From Micromonospora sicca (GTDB lineage: Bacteria; Actinomycetota; Actinomycetes; Mycobacteriales; Micromonosporaceae), in contig NZ_QGKS01000202.1 of NCBI RefSeq assembly GCF_003172935.1, positions 1 through 34,695 on the forward strand: a stretch of DNA of 34,695 nucleotides, in the 5' to 3' direction. The notes beneath the pieces were generated by a model. That model made no database searches, was not told the DNA's origin, and saw only the letters and a list, made by a program, of their open reading frames with translations. The position numbers and the translations under genes are program-made. Each line of letters starts with the position of its first letter. Positions within the stretch are counted from its first letter, which is position 1. This document shows, piece by piece, positions 16,441 through 24,070 of the stretch.

Positions 16441-17019
16441 ATGGACGCCACCTTCTTCTTCGATCCGGCCTGCCCGTGGACCTGGCGCACCTCCCGCTGG
16501 CTGGTCGCCGTGGCCGAGGCGCGCGGGCTGCGCGTCGAGTGGCGGGCGTTCAGCCTGGCCATCCTCAACGAGGGCCGGATCGCCCCGGAGTACGCCGACG
16601 CGCTGGCCGCCTCCGGCCGGGCGTTGCGGCTGGTGGAGGCGCTGCGCGCCGAGGGCCGCCACGACGACGCCGGCCGCTTCTACGCCGAGCTGGGCGCCCG
16701 CATCCACGACGCCGGCAACCCGCCGTCGGACGAGATCGTGGACGCGGCCGTCGAGGCGGCCGGCCTGGCCGCGGCCGCGCCGGCCCTCGACGACGAGCGG
16801 TGGGACCGGGCGGTACGCGAGTCGCACGACCTGTCGTACGCCTCGGTGGGCCCGGACGTCGGCTCGCCGGTGCTGATGGTCCCGGGCGCGGAGCGGGGCA
16901 TCCACGGGCCGATCCTCACCGAGGTGCCCGGCACCGCCGACGCCCTGACCGTCTGGGACTCGCTGCTGCCGCTGATGCGGCTGCCGGCCTTCCACGAGAT
17001 CAAGCGCGCCCGCCACTGA
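16441..17019 (+). CDS. DsbA-fold mycothiol-dependent nitroreductase-like protein (Rv2466c family)
   Basis: A 192-residue thioredoxin-like protein of the DsbA/2-hydroxychromene-2-carboxylate isomerase group. The redox site FDPACPWTWRTSRW aligns with the Rv2466c block FDPLCPWCWITSRW. AFSLAILNEGR, GARIHDAGN and VGPDVGSPVLMV also match that family. The first Cys (residue 11) is kept, but the second is Thr14, so it would act as a monothiol enzyme, presumably with mycothiol. Rv2466c reduces nitro compounds using mycothiol; the substrate here is unknown. The gene is divergent from the sugar operon, probably leaderless, and followed 34 bp later by a VOC protein. Confidence 0.85.
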   Translation: MDATFFFDPACPWTWRTSRWLVAVAEARGLRVEWRAFSLAILNEGRIAPEYADALAASGRALRLVEALRAEGRHDDAGRFYAELGARIHDAGNPPSDEIVDAAVEAAGLAAAAPALDDERWDRAVRESHDLSYASVGPDVGSPVLMVPGAERGIHGPILTEVPGTADALTVWDSLLPLMRLPAFHEIKRARH

Positions 17020-17053
17020 CCGTCGTTCCGCCCACCGGCTGGTCTTCGAGCTG

Positions 17054-17383
17054 GTGGTGGACAGCGCCGACCCGGCCGCGCAGGCGGCGTGGTGGGCGGG
17101 AGTGGTCGGCGGTCAGGTCGGCGGCGGCGGCGAGGGGTCCGCCTGGGTGACGGGTGCCACGGGTTTCCCGTGGCAGTCGTGGATCTTCGACCCGGCGCCG
17201 GAGCGCAAGCGGGTGAAGAACCGGGTGCACTGGGACGTCGACCTGACCGACCCGGACCCCGGCGCGCTGATCGCCGCCGGCGCCGTGCTGCTGCGCGAGC
17301 CCGACGACCGGGTCGGCTGGTGGGTGCTGGCCGATCCGGAGGGCAACGAGTTCTGCGCCTTCCCGCCGCGTCCCACTCAGTGA
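17054..17383 (+). CDS. VOC-family glyoxalase-like protein
   Basis: The frame encodes LVVDSADPAAQAAWWAGVVGG, the start of a vicinal-oxygen-chelate fold, then RVHWDVDLTDPD, then VLADPEGNEFCAFPP, the usual C-terminal strand with the Glu ligand. The protein is about 109 residues from GTG 17054. VOC similarity already begins a few codons earlier (RLVFEL), with no ATG, GTG or TTG in frame there, so the true start is uncertain. It may depend on coupling to the upstream gene, or the 5' end may be damaged. Function (resistance, lyase or isomerase) cannot be told. Confidence 0.75.
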   Translation: MVDSADPAAQAAWWAGVVGGQVGGGGEGSAWVTGATGFPWQSWIFDPAPERKRVKNRVHWDVDLTDPDPGALIAAGAVLLREPDDRVGWWVLADPEGNEFCAFPPRPTQ

Positions 17384-17568
17384 ACGGCGAGGCTACCCAG
17401 CGTGCGCCCGGTGCACTAGCGTTTCGGTAGCTCCGCAGCCAGCGCGTCGCCGTCGAAGTCGATACGCCTCCGGCCGACCCCCGACCCGTCCGATCGGTTG
17501 GTAATCGCGGGAACCCCCCTCTGCCGCGTCACCGGTTGGGCAGGATCGTCCCCAACGAGGAGGTTGTC

Positions 17569-18000
17569 GTGCAGGACACCCGCGCTCTCGCCCTGACGTT
17601 CGAGGTGAGCGGCCTGCCCCCGGTCAAGACCGAGGCTCTGTCCATCTTCGCCGCCGGGCATCGGCAGGCGACGCGGGTCCGCGCCCTGCTCGAGGCGGCC
17701 TGCGCGGCCGCCCAGCGCACCGGCTGGACCCCGCTCACCGGGCCGATCGAGGTGGACGTCACCCTGCGCTGCCCGCCCGGGCACCGCACCTCCGACGCCA
17801 GCACGCTGCTGGGCGGGGTCTGCGCGGTGCTGCAGGACAAGAAGCGGGTGTCCAACATCGGGCTGGCCCACCTCGGCGTCCTGGTCGACGTCGCCCTCTA
17901 CGACGACGACCGGCAGATCCGCCAGCTGTCGTACCTCGAGGAGCCGGCCGAGGACTTCTCGTATCAGGTCCGGGTGGCCGCCGTACCCACCGTGGTTTGA
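17569..18000 (+). CDS. RusA-like fold protein
   Basis: A 143-residue protein starting at GTG 17569 with GAGGAGG six bases upstream. GPIEVDVTLRCPPGHRTSDA, then LLGGVCAVLQDKKRVSN, then VALYDDDRQIRQLSYLEEP follow the RusA Holliday-junction resolvase-like pattern: strand, RPxxHRxDxxN-like helix, and DDxQI. The N-rich and Lys positions of phage RusA are only partly kept, so nuclease activity is uncertain. Similar chromosomal actinobacterial homologues exist as stand-alone genes. A hairpin and a small ORF follow in the same direction. Confidence 0.6.
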   Translation: MQDTRALALTFEVSGLPPVKTEALSIFAAGHRQATRVRALLEAACAAAQRTGWTPLTGPIEVDVTLRCPPGHRTSDASTLLGGVCAVLQDKKRVSNIGLAHLGVLVDVALYDDDRQIRQLSYLEEPAEDFSYQVRVAAVPTVV

Positions 18001-18004
18001 CCGA

Positions 18005-18029
18005 CGTCCGCGGTGGGGTACCGCGGACG
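18005..18029 (+). terminator. Intergenic hairpin, terminator or attenuator
   Basis: A 10-bp perfect stem (18005-18014 with 18020-18029) and a 5-base GGGGT loop, four bases after the RusA-like stop and before the ribosome-binding site of the next gene. No T-run. It may partly terminate or stabilise the upstream mRNA. Confidence 0.55.
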
Positions 18030-18047
18030 CCGACGAAGGGAGCGCCG

Positions 18048-18323
18048 ATGTCGGAGCCACATGTCACGCTCGACCCGAGGGGGCTCGACGCAGTGCAACA
18101 GAAGCTGCGCGGCCCGCTGGAGGATCAGCTGACCTCGGCCCTGCAGGCGGCCACCGAACGGGTCCGGTCCAGCTACGCGGGCGAGCCGGTCGAGGAGGTC
18201 TGCCGCCGGCTGCTCGACGAGACACGCGCCGGCCTGCACCCGGACATCGCCGCCGGCTTCAACCCCGACATGGACGAGTTCTGCCGGGTGGCCGTCGCGA
18301 TCGTCCGGGGCGGGGCGTCCTGA
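18048..18323 (+). CDS. Small hypothetical protein
   Basis: A 91-residue soluble protein starting at ATG 18048 (MSEPHVTLDPRGLDAVQQKL) with GAAGGGAGC upstream. It is mostly alpha-helical with a heptad-like first half (LEDQLTSALQAATERV), followed by EEVCRRLLDETRAGLHPDIA and DEFCRVAVAIVRGG. I do not recognise the family. Codon use and the ribosome-binding site support a real gene. It is bounded by a hairpin on each side. Confidence 0.7.
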   Translation: MSEPHVTLDPRGLDAVQQKLRGPLEDQLTSALQAATERVRSSYAGEPVEEVCRRLLDETRAGLHPDIAAGFNPDMDEFCRVAVAIVRGGAS

Positions 18324-18326
18324 GGC

Positions 18327-18376
18327 ACGCGTGACCCGACCGCGCCGGCCACCGGGTCGGCGCGGTCGGTACGCGT
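18327..18376 (+). terminator. Strong hairpin terminator
   Basis: A 12-bp perfect stem, CCGACCGCGCCG (18336-18347) with 18358-18369, and a 10-base loop. ACGCGT copies at 18327 and 18371 extend the pairing. It begins just after the small-protein stop and likely ends the plus-strand run from 16441. Confidence 0.8.
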
Positions 18377-18394
18377 CTCACCCTTCCGAGCATC

Positions 18395-18560
18395 TCAACC
18401 GGGGCGCACGTCCACGGAGACGACGTGGGTGCCGTCCGGCCGGGTGGACTCCCCAAGCCGCACCGGCAGGGAACTGCCGGCGGGCGGCTGGAGGCCGAAG
18501 CTGAGGTACCGTTGCGAGCAGTGCGCTTTGGTGAGCACACCAATTCGCAGTCCGCCGTCA
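18395..18560 (-). pseudogene. C-terminal gene fragment, family unknown
   Basis: In one minus-strand frame the stretch GLRIGVLTKAHCSQRYLSFG, then SSLPVRLGESTRPDGTHVVS, then VDVRPG and a stop looks like the beta-rich end of a secreted protein. It has no start of its own. The sequence upstream changes character at about 18560, so this is a fragment cut by an insertion or deletion. Confidence 0.4.
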
Positions 18561-18579
18561 CCAGCGGACGCTCCTCGTC

Positions 18580-18780
18580 TTACCCGCTGACGCGGTGCGA
18601 GGTTGACGCTTCGACGACCACAGCCAGGACAGGTCCTGGTCTTACACGGTCTCCACGTCCGTTCGATCCCGAAGGATCTGGTTCCCGAGGCACTCCCGGT
18701 ACCGACCAATCTGGCGTGTTTAGCCTGCCGCCGCAGGGCCTCGCGCGCCGGATAGGTTTGATTATCACCTGCCCGACGGC
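18580..18780 (-). mobile_element. Possible TnpB (IS605-type) C-terminal remnant
   Basis: The minus-strand frame ends GSNGRGDRVRPGPVLAVVVE, then ASTSHRVSG and a stop. The NGRG...EAST tail is reminiscent of the C-terminus of actinobacterial TnpB proteins. The preceding residues do not show the zinc-finger block. The base composition is lower in GC than on both sides. This is a weak call based on the tail pattern alone. Confidence 0.25.
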
Positions 18781-18782
18781 AG

Positions 18783-19417
18783 TCACTCTAACACTGAAGC
18801 GCGCTCAAGAGCATCAGCGCCCACTCCGCTGGCAACAGATGTCAACCCCTCGAAGTCGCCGGCCGGGGCCCAGCCGCGCAGCGTGGGGTAGCCGATGGCC
18901 CGGGCCGCGGTTGTCACCGTGCTCCGGCCGCTGCTGTCGTGCCCCTGGGCCGGGTGGAAGCGGAGCGCGAGGAACGCGGTGCCGGGCAGGTCGACCGGCG
19001 TGCCGCTGCCGTCGGACTCCACCCGGTCGACGTAGCCGACCTGGTAGCCGGGGGTGGGGCCGCGGAAGGCGAAGGTGATCCGGCTGAACCCCTCGGCCGG
19101 ATGGTCACCGACCTGGATGCCCACCAGGACCGGCAGCGGCTCCCCCGGCGCCGGGGTGACCGGCACCCGGACGTCGTGCGTCACCTGGGCCGGCGCGTCG
19201 GGCACGGCCAGCCGTAGGTCACCCGCCAGTCGCCGACGGTCTGGCTCGGCGCGACATCGGTCGAAGGCGGGGCGGTGGCCGACGCGGTTACGGCGGTGGA
19301 CGCGCCGGGCGTGGACGCCGTCGAGGGTGGGGACGCCGCGCCGTCGTGGTCGGTCGCGCAGGCCACCGCGAGCAGCACGACCAGGCTGGCGAGCAGTGGT
19401 ACGCGCTGAGGTCTCAT
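18783..19417 (-). pseudogene. AMIN-like domain lipoprotein, frameshifted and 3'-truncated
   Basis: It starts at ATG 19417 with a lipoprotein signal (VPLLASLVVLLAVACATD) and a Thr/Ser/Ala-rich linker, ending QTVGDWRVTYGW in the first frame. After a frame change near 19205 the body continues as LVGIQVGDHPAEGFSRITFA, then GPTPGYQVGYVDRVESDGSG and AGDFEGLTSVASGVGA, the signature of AMIN-like lipoproteins. The normal C-terminal strand (a ...RVVVDV-type end) is missing and replaced by unrelated sequence ending at 18783. It is divergent from nothing intact and lies next to mobile-element debris. Confidence 0.75.
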
Positions 19418-19487
19418 GACTCAGTCTGACGCCGGGCCGGGCGCCCTGGACAGAGCCGTTCGTCCACGCTCGGCGGGTCACCGAGGG

Positions 19488-21329
19488 TCAGGCGGCCACG
19501 GGGTCGACCCGCCAGCCGGGCAACGGGTGCGTCGGGGCGGACGGCACGGCCGCCAGCTCGGCCGCGTACTCGCGGACCAGCGCCGGCAGGCGGTAGCCGC
19601 CGGGCCCCTCGCACTGGATCAGGTGCGCGTCCGCCAGCTCCTCCAGCGCCCGCCGTACCCGGTGGGCGGAGACGCCGAGCTGTGCGGCGGCCCGGTCCAC
19701 CCGGGCCGGGGCGTCTGGGGACGCGCCGAGCAGCTCCAGGAGCCGGCCGGCCACCTCGTCGTCGGAGCGGACGGCGGCGACCCCGGTCGCCAGGCTCTCC
19801 CGCACCGACAGGTCCTCGTAGGCGAGCAGATCCAACCGGTCCTGACCGTCACCGACCTGGGCGACCAGGGCGGCCACCGACAGGGCGGGGCACCGGGCCA
19901 GGCGGGTGCCGGCGATCCGCAGCGCCAGCGCCGAACCGGCGCAGAGCCGGACCAGCTTCGCGGTGGCCGCCGGATCCGCGGCCAGCCGCTCCGGCCCGGC
20001 GAAAGCGGCCAACACGTCGCGCCCCTGCGCGGCGCCCAGCGGGCGCAGCGCCACCCGGCGGACGCCGTCGAGGCTGCCGAGGCGCCGCTGACCGACGACG
20101 ATCAGGGCGGGGCCCGGCCCGGCCGGCAGCAGCGGCCGCACCTGCGCGGCCCGGGTGACCCCGTCCACGACCAGCAGGAACCGTCGGCCGGCGGCCAGCG
20201 AGCGGAACCACCCCGCCCGCTCGTCGGTGTTGCCGGGGACGTCCGCCGGGGCGACGCCGAGCGCGCGCAGCACCCGGGCCAGCACCTCACCCGGCGTCAC
20301 CGAGTTCCGGTAGCCGAGGTCGACGAAGACCTGCCCGTCCGGAAAGCCGCCGGCCACGGCGTGCGCGGCCCGTACCGCGAGGGCAGTCTTGCCGCTGCCG
20401 GCCGCCCCGGTGACGACCACGGCGGCCGCCTTCGCGCCGCCCACCGTGTCCACCACGTCGGCGGTCTCCCGGGTACGCCCGACGAAGGTGACCAGGTCCG
20501 CCGGCAGCTCCCGGGGCACCGTCCAGCCGACGGCGGGCCGCACCTCGGCAGTGGGTGGTGGCGTCGGCGCGACGACGACGGGGACGTACGACAGCTCCGG
20601 CGCCCGATCGAGCATCGCGCGGTGCAGGGTGGCCAGGTCCTCGCCGGGCTCGATGCCGAGCTGCTCGTCCAGGACGGCCCGGGCGTCCCGGTAGACGGTG
20701 AGCGCGGCCGGCACGTCGCCGCAGCGATAGAGGGCGAGCATGAGCTGCCCCCAGGCCCGCTCCCGCAGCGGGTGGGCGGCGAGGTGCCCGCGCAACTCGG
20801 GCAGCAGATCACCGTGCTGACCGGCGGCCAGCCGCGCCTCGGCCAACTCCTCGAAGACCTGGAGCCGCTGCTCGTCGAGGCTGGCCCAGCGGTTGTCCAG
20901 CGCGGTGCCCCGGGGCAGGCCGTCGCCGGAGGCCCCGCGCCACTGTTCCAAGGCGGCGGTGAGCGTGGCGATGGCGCCGGCGGGCTCGGCGGTGGCCAGC
21001 AGCGCCCGCCCCTCCCCCGCCAGCCGCTGGAACTCGGCCACGTCCAGTTCGTCCGGCGCCAGCCGCAGCTCGTACGCGTTCGGGCGGGCGACCAACCGGT
21101 CGCCGAGGGTGCGCCGCAGCACCGCGACGTGGGACCGCAGGTTCGCCACGGCGGACGCCGGCGGAACGTCGGACCAGACCATCTCGGCCAGTCGGTGCAG
21201 CGAGACCGATCGGTTCGCCTCGATCGCGAGACCGGCGAGGACCGCTCGTCGCTTCGCTGCGCCGGGTGTCACGACCTTGCTGTCGACGCGCAGCTCCACA
21301 GTGCCCAGAAGCCGAATCCGCAGTTTCAT
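19488..21329 (-). CDS. SARP-family regulator (BTAD + NB-ARC)
   Basis: A 613-residue AfsR/DnrI-type activator. Residues 1-95 form the OmpR-like winged helix (LLGTVELRV, SLHRLAEMVWSDVPPASAVA, LRSHVAVLRRTLG). Residues 100-245 are the bacterial transcriptional activation domain (AEFQRLAGEGRALL to EPGEDLATLHRAML). From about 280 comes an NB-ARC ATPase with P-loop VVTGAAGSGKTALAVRAAHA and Walker B RFLLVVDGV. The C-terminus is a winged helix; no TPR array follows, so it is shorter than AfsR. ATG 21329 has GGGGGAG upstream. No biosynthetic cluster is visible within the window, so its target is unknown. Confidence 0.9.
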   Translation of the reverse strand: MKLRIRLLGTVELRVDSKVVTPGAAKRRAVLAGLAIEANRSVSLHRLAEMVWSDVPPASAVANLRSHVAVLRRTLGDRLVARPNAYELRLAPDELDVAEFQRLAGEGRALLATAEPAGAIATLTAALEQWRGASGDGLPRGTALDNRWASLDEQRLQVFEELAEARLAAGQHGDLLPELRGHLAAHPLRERAWGQLMLALYRCGDVPAALTVYRDARAVLDEQLGIEPGEDLATLHRAMLDRAPELSYVPVVVAPTPPPTAEVRPAVGWTVPRELPADLVTFVGRTRETADVVDTVGGAKAAAVVVTGAAGSGKTALAVRAAHAVAGGFPDGQVFVDLGYRNSVTPGEVLARVLRALGVAPADVPGNTDERAGWFRSLAAGRRFLLVVDGVTRAAQVRPLLPAGPGPALIVVGQRRLGSLDGVRRVALRPLGAAQGRDVLAAFAGPERLAADPAATAKLVRLCAGSALALRIAGTRLARCPALSVAALVAQVGDGQDRLDLLAYEDLSVRESLATGVAAVRSDDEVAGRLLELLGASPDAPARVDRAAAQLGVSAHRVRRALEELADAHLIQCEGPGGYRLPALVREYAAELAAVPSAPTHPLPGWRVDPVAA

Positions 21330-21954
21330 CCCGCCGCTCCCCCGTTGAACCTCGAGCGCGCTCAGGCTAAGCGGGCGCTTGCGGGGACAACAAGGCTGAT
21401 GACCACCGACAGAAGGTGACGAACATCAATGTCAACGACCGGCGTGTCGGCGTAACGAAATTGTCACCGAGAGCGCTCCCCCGTCATCCGTGACGCTCGG
21501 TGAGCGGCGCCGCCGCGAGCCTTTTCGGCGATGCTGGAGCCGTTACCCCGCTTCTCGCAGCTTGAAACGGTGGAAACAGCGATCGGGATCAGTCCACACG
21601 GGCACGGCCGGACGGCATAGCGGCCGGACGGGTGCGGGGCGCGCCACTCCGGTCTGTCACGACGTCCGCGCGGCGACCACGATGATCCACCCGACGAGAC
21701 CCGCCGACCGCGAGTCCGGCGACGGCCAGCCGAACGGCTGACACCGGCGCTTTCCACAAGCGCGGCCTTCCCGACAACTTCTACGCGCCGGGGCGCTCGT
21801 CCCATCCGAGCCTGAGGGGGCGGCACCGACCACCGTCGTCCACGGCTCAGTGAGCCATTTTCATGGTGATGGTGTTGGTCATCGACGGTGCGGCGGGGAG
21901 GGATCATCTCCCGCTGTCGGTGGGTGTCGCCAGCGCGTCGATGTCGGGTTCGAG
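21330..21954. other. Non-coding stretch upstream of the SARP gene
   Basis: No convincing gene in 625 bp; the open frames here have poor coding character. GAGCGCGCTC (21354-21363) is a perfect palindrome 25 bp from the SARP start. TCACCGAG (21464-21471) with CTCGGTGA (21496-21503) is an exact inverted repeat. Either could be regulatory, but neither is assigned. Confidence 0.45.
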
Positions 21955-22281
21955 TCAGCCGGCCTCGGGAGTCAGGCGGTAGCTGCTGCAGACGTCGAGC
22001 AACAGAGCGGCCCTGATTTCGAACGACTCGTCGGTGCCGTCCAATTCCACCTCGACCAGCACCTGGTCGTCAGTACCCGCGAAGTGCATCTCGACGCGGG
22101 GCTGCCCGTCCAGCACTAAGGTGAACCAGCGGTCGTTGCCGGCGCCGGAGTCTTCGACTCCGGCGGTGAGCCCGCTCTCGTCGAGCCGGCAGCGCACAAG
22201 ATCAGCGATCGTCTCGACGAACGGCAGTAGATTGGCGCGCCAGATCCACCCGTGCATCGTGCCGCGCGGCTCGGTCTGCAT
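21955..22281 (-). CDS. Small hypothetical protein, possible orphan immunity protein
   Basis: A 108-residue acidic protein. It reads HGWIWRANLLPFVETIADLV, then DESGLTAGVEDSGAGNDRWF, then VEMHFAGTDDQVLVEVELDG, and ends in a helix and SYRLTPEAG. The helix-then-strands plan and its position beside a toxin-immunity cluster suggest an immunity protein, but I do not recognise a family. The start is ATG 22281 (or 22257). It directly abuts the broken end of an IS5-type transposase at about 22300, so its native promoter is gone and transcription may come from the IS. Confidence 0.6.
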   Translation of the reverse strand: MQTEPRGTMHGWIWRANLLPFVETIADLVRCRLDESGLTAGVEDSGAGNDRWFTLVLDGQPRVEMHFAGTDDQVLVEVELDGTDESFEIRAALLLDVCSSYRLTPEAG

Positions 22282-22299
22282 CCTGTCAGGGTAGATTGA

Positions 22300-22790
22300 T
22301 CCGCGAAGGTCATCACTCCGGTGCTGGTCAGCGCGTCGATCAGGCCGTGGGTGCGGGCGGCCGTCGGGTCATGGGTTGAGCCGGGTAGCGCGGATGAGGC
22401 GCAGATCAGCCGGCCGGCGGCATCGGCCAGGACCTGCACGTTCACGCCATGGCGCTTGTGCTTACCCGAGTAGTAGGGCCGCTGGTCGGCAACTCGATCG
22501 ATCGGAATCAGGGTCCCGTCGAGGATCGCATACGCCAGCCTGGCGACCCGGCCCATAGCTTCGGCGAGGTCAGCGCCGTGGGCGGTGAGCAGGTCGACGG
22601 CTTCGCGCAGGTACCGCCACACCGTGCGCAGGTGGGCCAAGGCCATCAGCGCCTGCTGCTGCGCGGGCAGACGACGCCAGCGGCCGCCGAGGGATGCTGG
22701 CAGGATAGGTCAGCAACGAAGCTCCCGTGCTGGAAAGTGCCTCTTGGTCGACTGCTGTGCTACCAGGAGCTTCGTCCTATCTAGAGCAAC
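22300..22790 (-). mobile_element. Truncated IS5-family transposase
   Basis: The minus-strand frame contains ILDGTLIPIDRVADQRPYYS, then GKHKRHGVNVQVLADAAGRL, then ALPGSTHDPTAARTHGLIDA and MTFADQ. This is the DDE catalytic region (first and second Asp) of actinobacterial IS5-type transposases. Upstream, MALAHLRTVWRYLREAVDLL has lost the roughly 20 residues normally present between LAHLR and the WRY block. The C-terminal third with the final Glu is absent, cut at about 22300 beside the small gene at 21955. An inverted repeat marks the right side. It is a dead element. Confidence 0.85.
22705..22782. repeat. Inverted repeat at the edge of the IS5 remnant
   Basis: GATAGG (22705-22710) plus ACGAAGCTCC (22717-22726) pairs with 22767-22782, which is the exact inverse of the two blocks joined. 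The left arm has six extra bases (TCAGCA). This may be IS-end sequence or a hairpin terminator for the gene at 22841. Confidence 0.6.
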
Positions 22791-22840
22791 GACACGACGC
22801 TGCGCATCTGCTCAGCCGCCTTGATCACGATGAAAGGGGT

Positions 22841-23431
22841 TCACTGCTCCACATCGTCGGCCACGATGATCCTCTGGATGGTGGTACCTGCCGGCATGTG
22901 GCGAGTGCCCGTGCGAAGCTGGACGCGCAACTCCCAGTACACGTCGTAGGGCACGACCTCGAGGTTGTGCACCTCGTCGTCTCCCCCGAGGAAGAGCGGA
23001 ACCTTGTAGCCGACGCACTGGTCGAAGGCGAGCCTGTCGAAGCCCGGGTTCGCCGATCGCCACTCGTCGAAGAATCCGGCGGCGAGCCCGGTCGGGTCCG
23101 CCACGAGAACCTCGTCGTCGAACGGTGTCAGCTCGACTTCACTTTCGAGAAGCTCACCCGCGCCCGGCTCCACGAGGACGACAAGTCCCTCTCCGTCGCC
23201 GCCTTCGAGGTCGACAGCAAGGTTCCGGCCGAGCCAGTCGAAGCCGAAACAATACATCCGACCGGCGAAGCCGCGAATCAGCCGTGCGCAGAAGTCGTTC
23301 GAGGCCGCCGCGGATTCCGGCGTGTGAATTCGATACAGGCCATCGCTGAAAGTGGTGCCGGAAAACCTAGCGAAGGGTTCGGACAGAGTTGGCGGAACCG
23401 CAGCGCCAGCACCGTCCGCGACATGGTTCAA
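22841..23431 (-). CDS. Tdi1/DUF1851-like immunity protein
   Basis: A 196-residue protein. FSDGLYRIHTPESAAASNDF, then GRMYCFGFDWLGRNLAVDLE, then VVLVEPGAGELLESEVELTP, then FDQCVGYKVPLFLGGDDEVH and NLEVVPYDVYWELRVQL match the C-terminal domain of T6SS immunity protein Tdi1 (DUF1851). CFGxDWLGR and CVGYKxPLFLGG are its hallmarks. Members protect against partner toxins, often ADP-ribosylating or nuclease tips. No cognate toxin lies next to it. It sits in the minus-strand series downstream of the Rhs toxin and is probably an orphan immunity gene. Confidence 0.8.
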   Translation of the reverse strand: MNHVADGAGAAVPPTLSEPFARFSGTTFSDGLYRIHTPESAAASNDFCARLIRGFAGRMYCFGFDWLGRNLAVDLEGGDGEGLVVLVEPGAGELLESEVELTPFDDEVLVADPTGLAAGFFDEWRSANPGFDRLAFDQCVGYKVPLFLGGDDEVHNLEVVPYDVYWELRVQLRTGTRHMPAGTTIQRIIVADDVEQ

Positions 23432-23557
23432 GCGACTGTGATCCGATACTGACTCAGAAACTTATCCCACACAGCCGACTCCAAAGGCAGTGGTAGGGGG
23501 CTCGGCGGCGTCCGAGGCCTCGGCCTTGAGGGACGAGCCATGACGCCGGAGAAGGGC

Positions 23558-23917
23558 TTACTGCTCACGCCACATGAACTCGGTCATGAGCCGCGGCACG
23601 TCGTGGGCCAGCCGCAGCGCAGCCAGTCCGGTCTCGTGCCGCACCTTTGCGCCGGCCGGGACCCACGCCTCTTGCCCGCACAACAGGATCTCAACAAGAT
23701 CCGTGTCGGGTGACTCCTCAAGCCAGTACCACGTGCGGTCGTGCAGCAGTGAGACGGTACTGAACTCGTCGTGCACCGAAACGATCATCACATCGTCACC
23801 GTCGATGCCGTAGCTGAATATCGGTTCATGGTCCGGGACGTACAGGCTGGGCAACTCATCGATCGTGACGACCCGGGCCGCCGCATACGGCTGATACGTC
23901 TCCATTTCATACGCCAC
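23558..23917 (-). CDS. Imm1-like immunity protein
   Basis: A 119-residue acidic protein. The N-terminal half has strands (IFSYGIDGDDVMIVSV, TVSLLHDRTWYWLEE). The end reads VRHETGLAALRLAHDVPRLM followed by TEFMWREQ, a helix closing on a Trp as in Imm1-family immunity proteins. Imm1 proteins counter nuclease or deaminase tips of polymorphic toxins. The start is ATG 23917. It is the second gene downstream of the Rhs gene, after a terminator-like hairpin. Family assignment is by pattern only. Confidence 0.5.
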   Translation of the reverse strand: MAYEMETYQPYAAARVVTIDELPSLYVPDHEPIFSYGIDGDDVMIVSVHDEFSTVSLLHDRTWYWLEESPDTDLVEILLCGQEAWVPAGAKVRHETGLAALRLAHDVPRLMTEFMWREQ

Positions 23918-24023
23918 CAGCCGATCATAGAACCGCGCTCACGAACGCGCGTGCGCGTATGGACCGGTGCGATCGAGCCGAGGCCGGTTGCACAACCAAG
24001 CAGCATCAGCCGCCGACAAGTGA

Positions 24024-24053
24024 AGGGCCCACCCCTGTTGCCAGGAATGGGCC
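24024..24053 (-). terminator. Hairpin terminator after the toxin-immunity pair
   Basis: GGGCCCA (24024-24030) and TGGGCCC (24047-24053) pair exactly, with an inner CCTG/CAGG pairing. The hairpin starts 17 bases after the SUKH stop at 24071 and is followed on the minus strand by TT. It separates the cognate pair from the downstream immunity orphans. Confidence 0.7.
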
Positions 24054-24070
24054 CCGCACTCAATCAACGG

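Noticed and set aside
19416..21419. 667-codon plus-strand open frame opposite the SARP gene
   Set aside because: Gly/Arg/Gln-rich shadow of a well-supported BTAD/NB-ARC protein.
21464..21907. 147-codon minus-strand frame upstream of the SARP gene
   Set aside because: Arg/Ser/Gly-rich composition typical of non-coding GC-rich DNA, no start signal and no motifs.
23512..23523. 12-bp palindrome CCGAGGCCTCGG below the Imm1-like gene
   Set aside because: Too short and GC-only to be called a terminator or operator in DNA of this composition.
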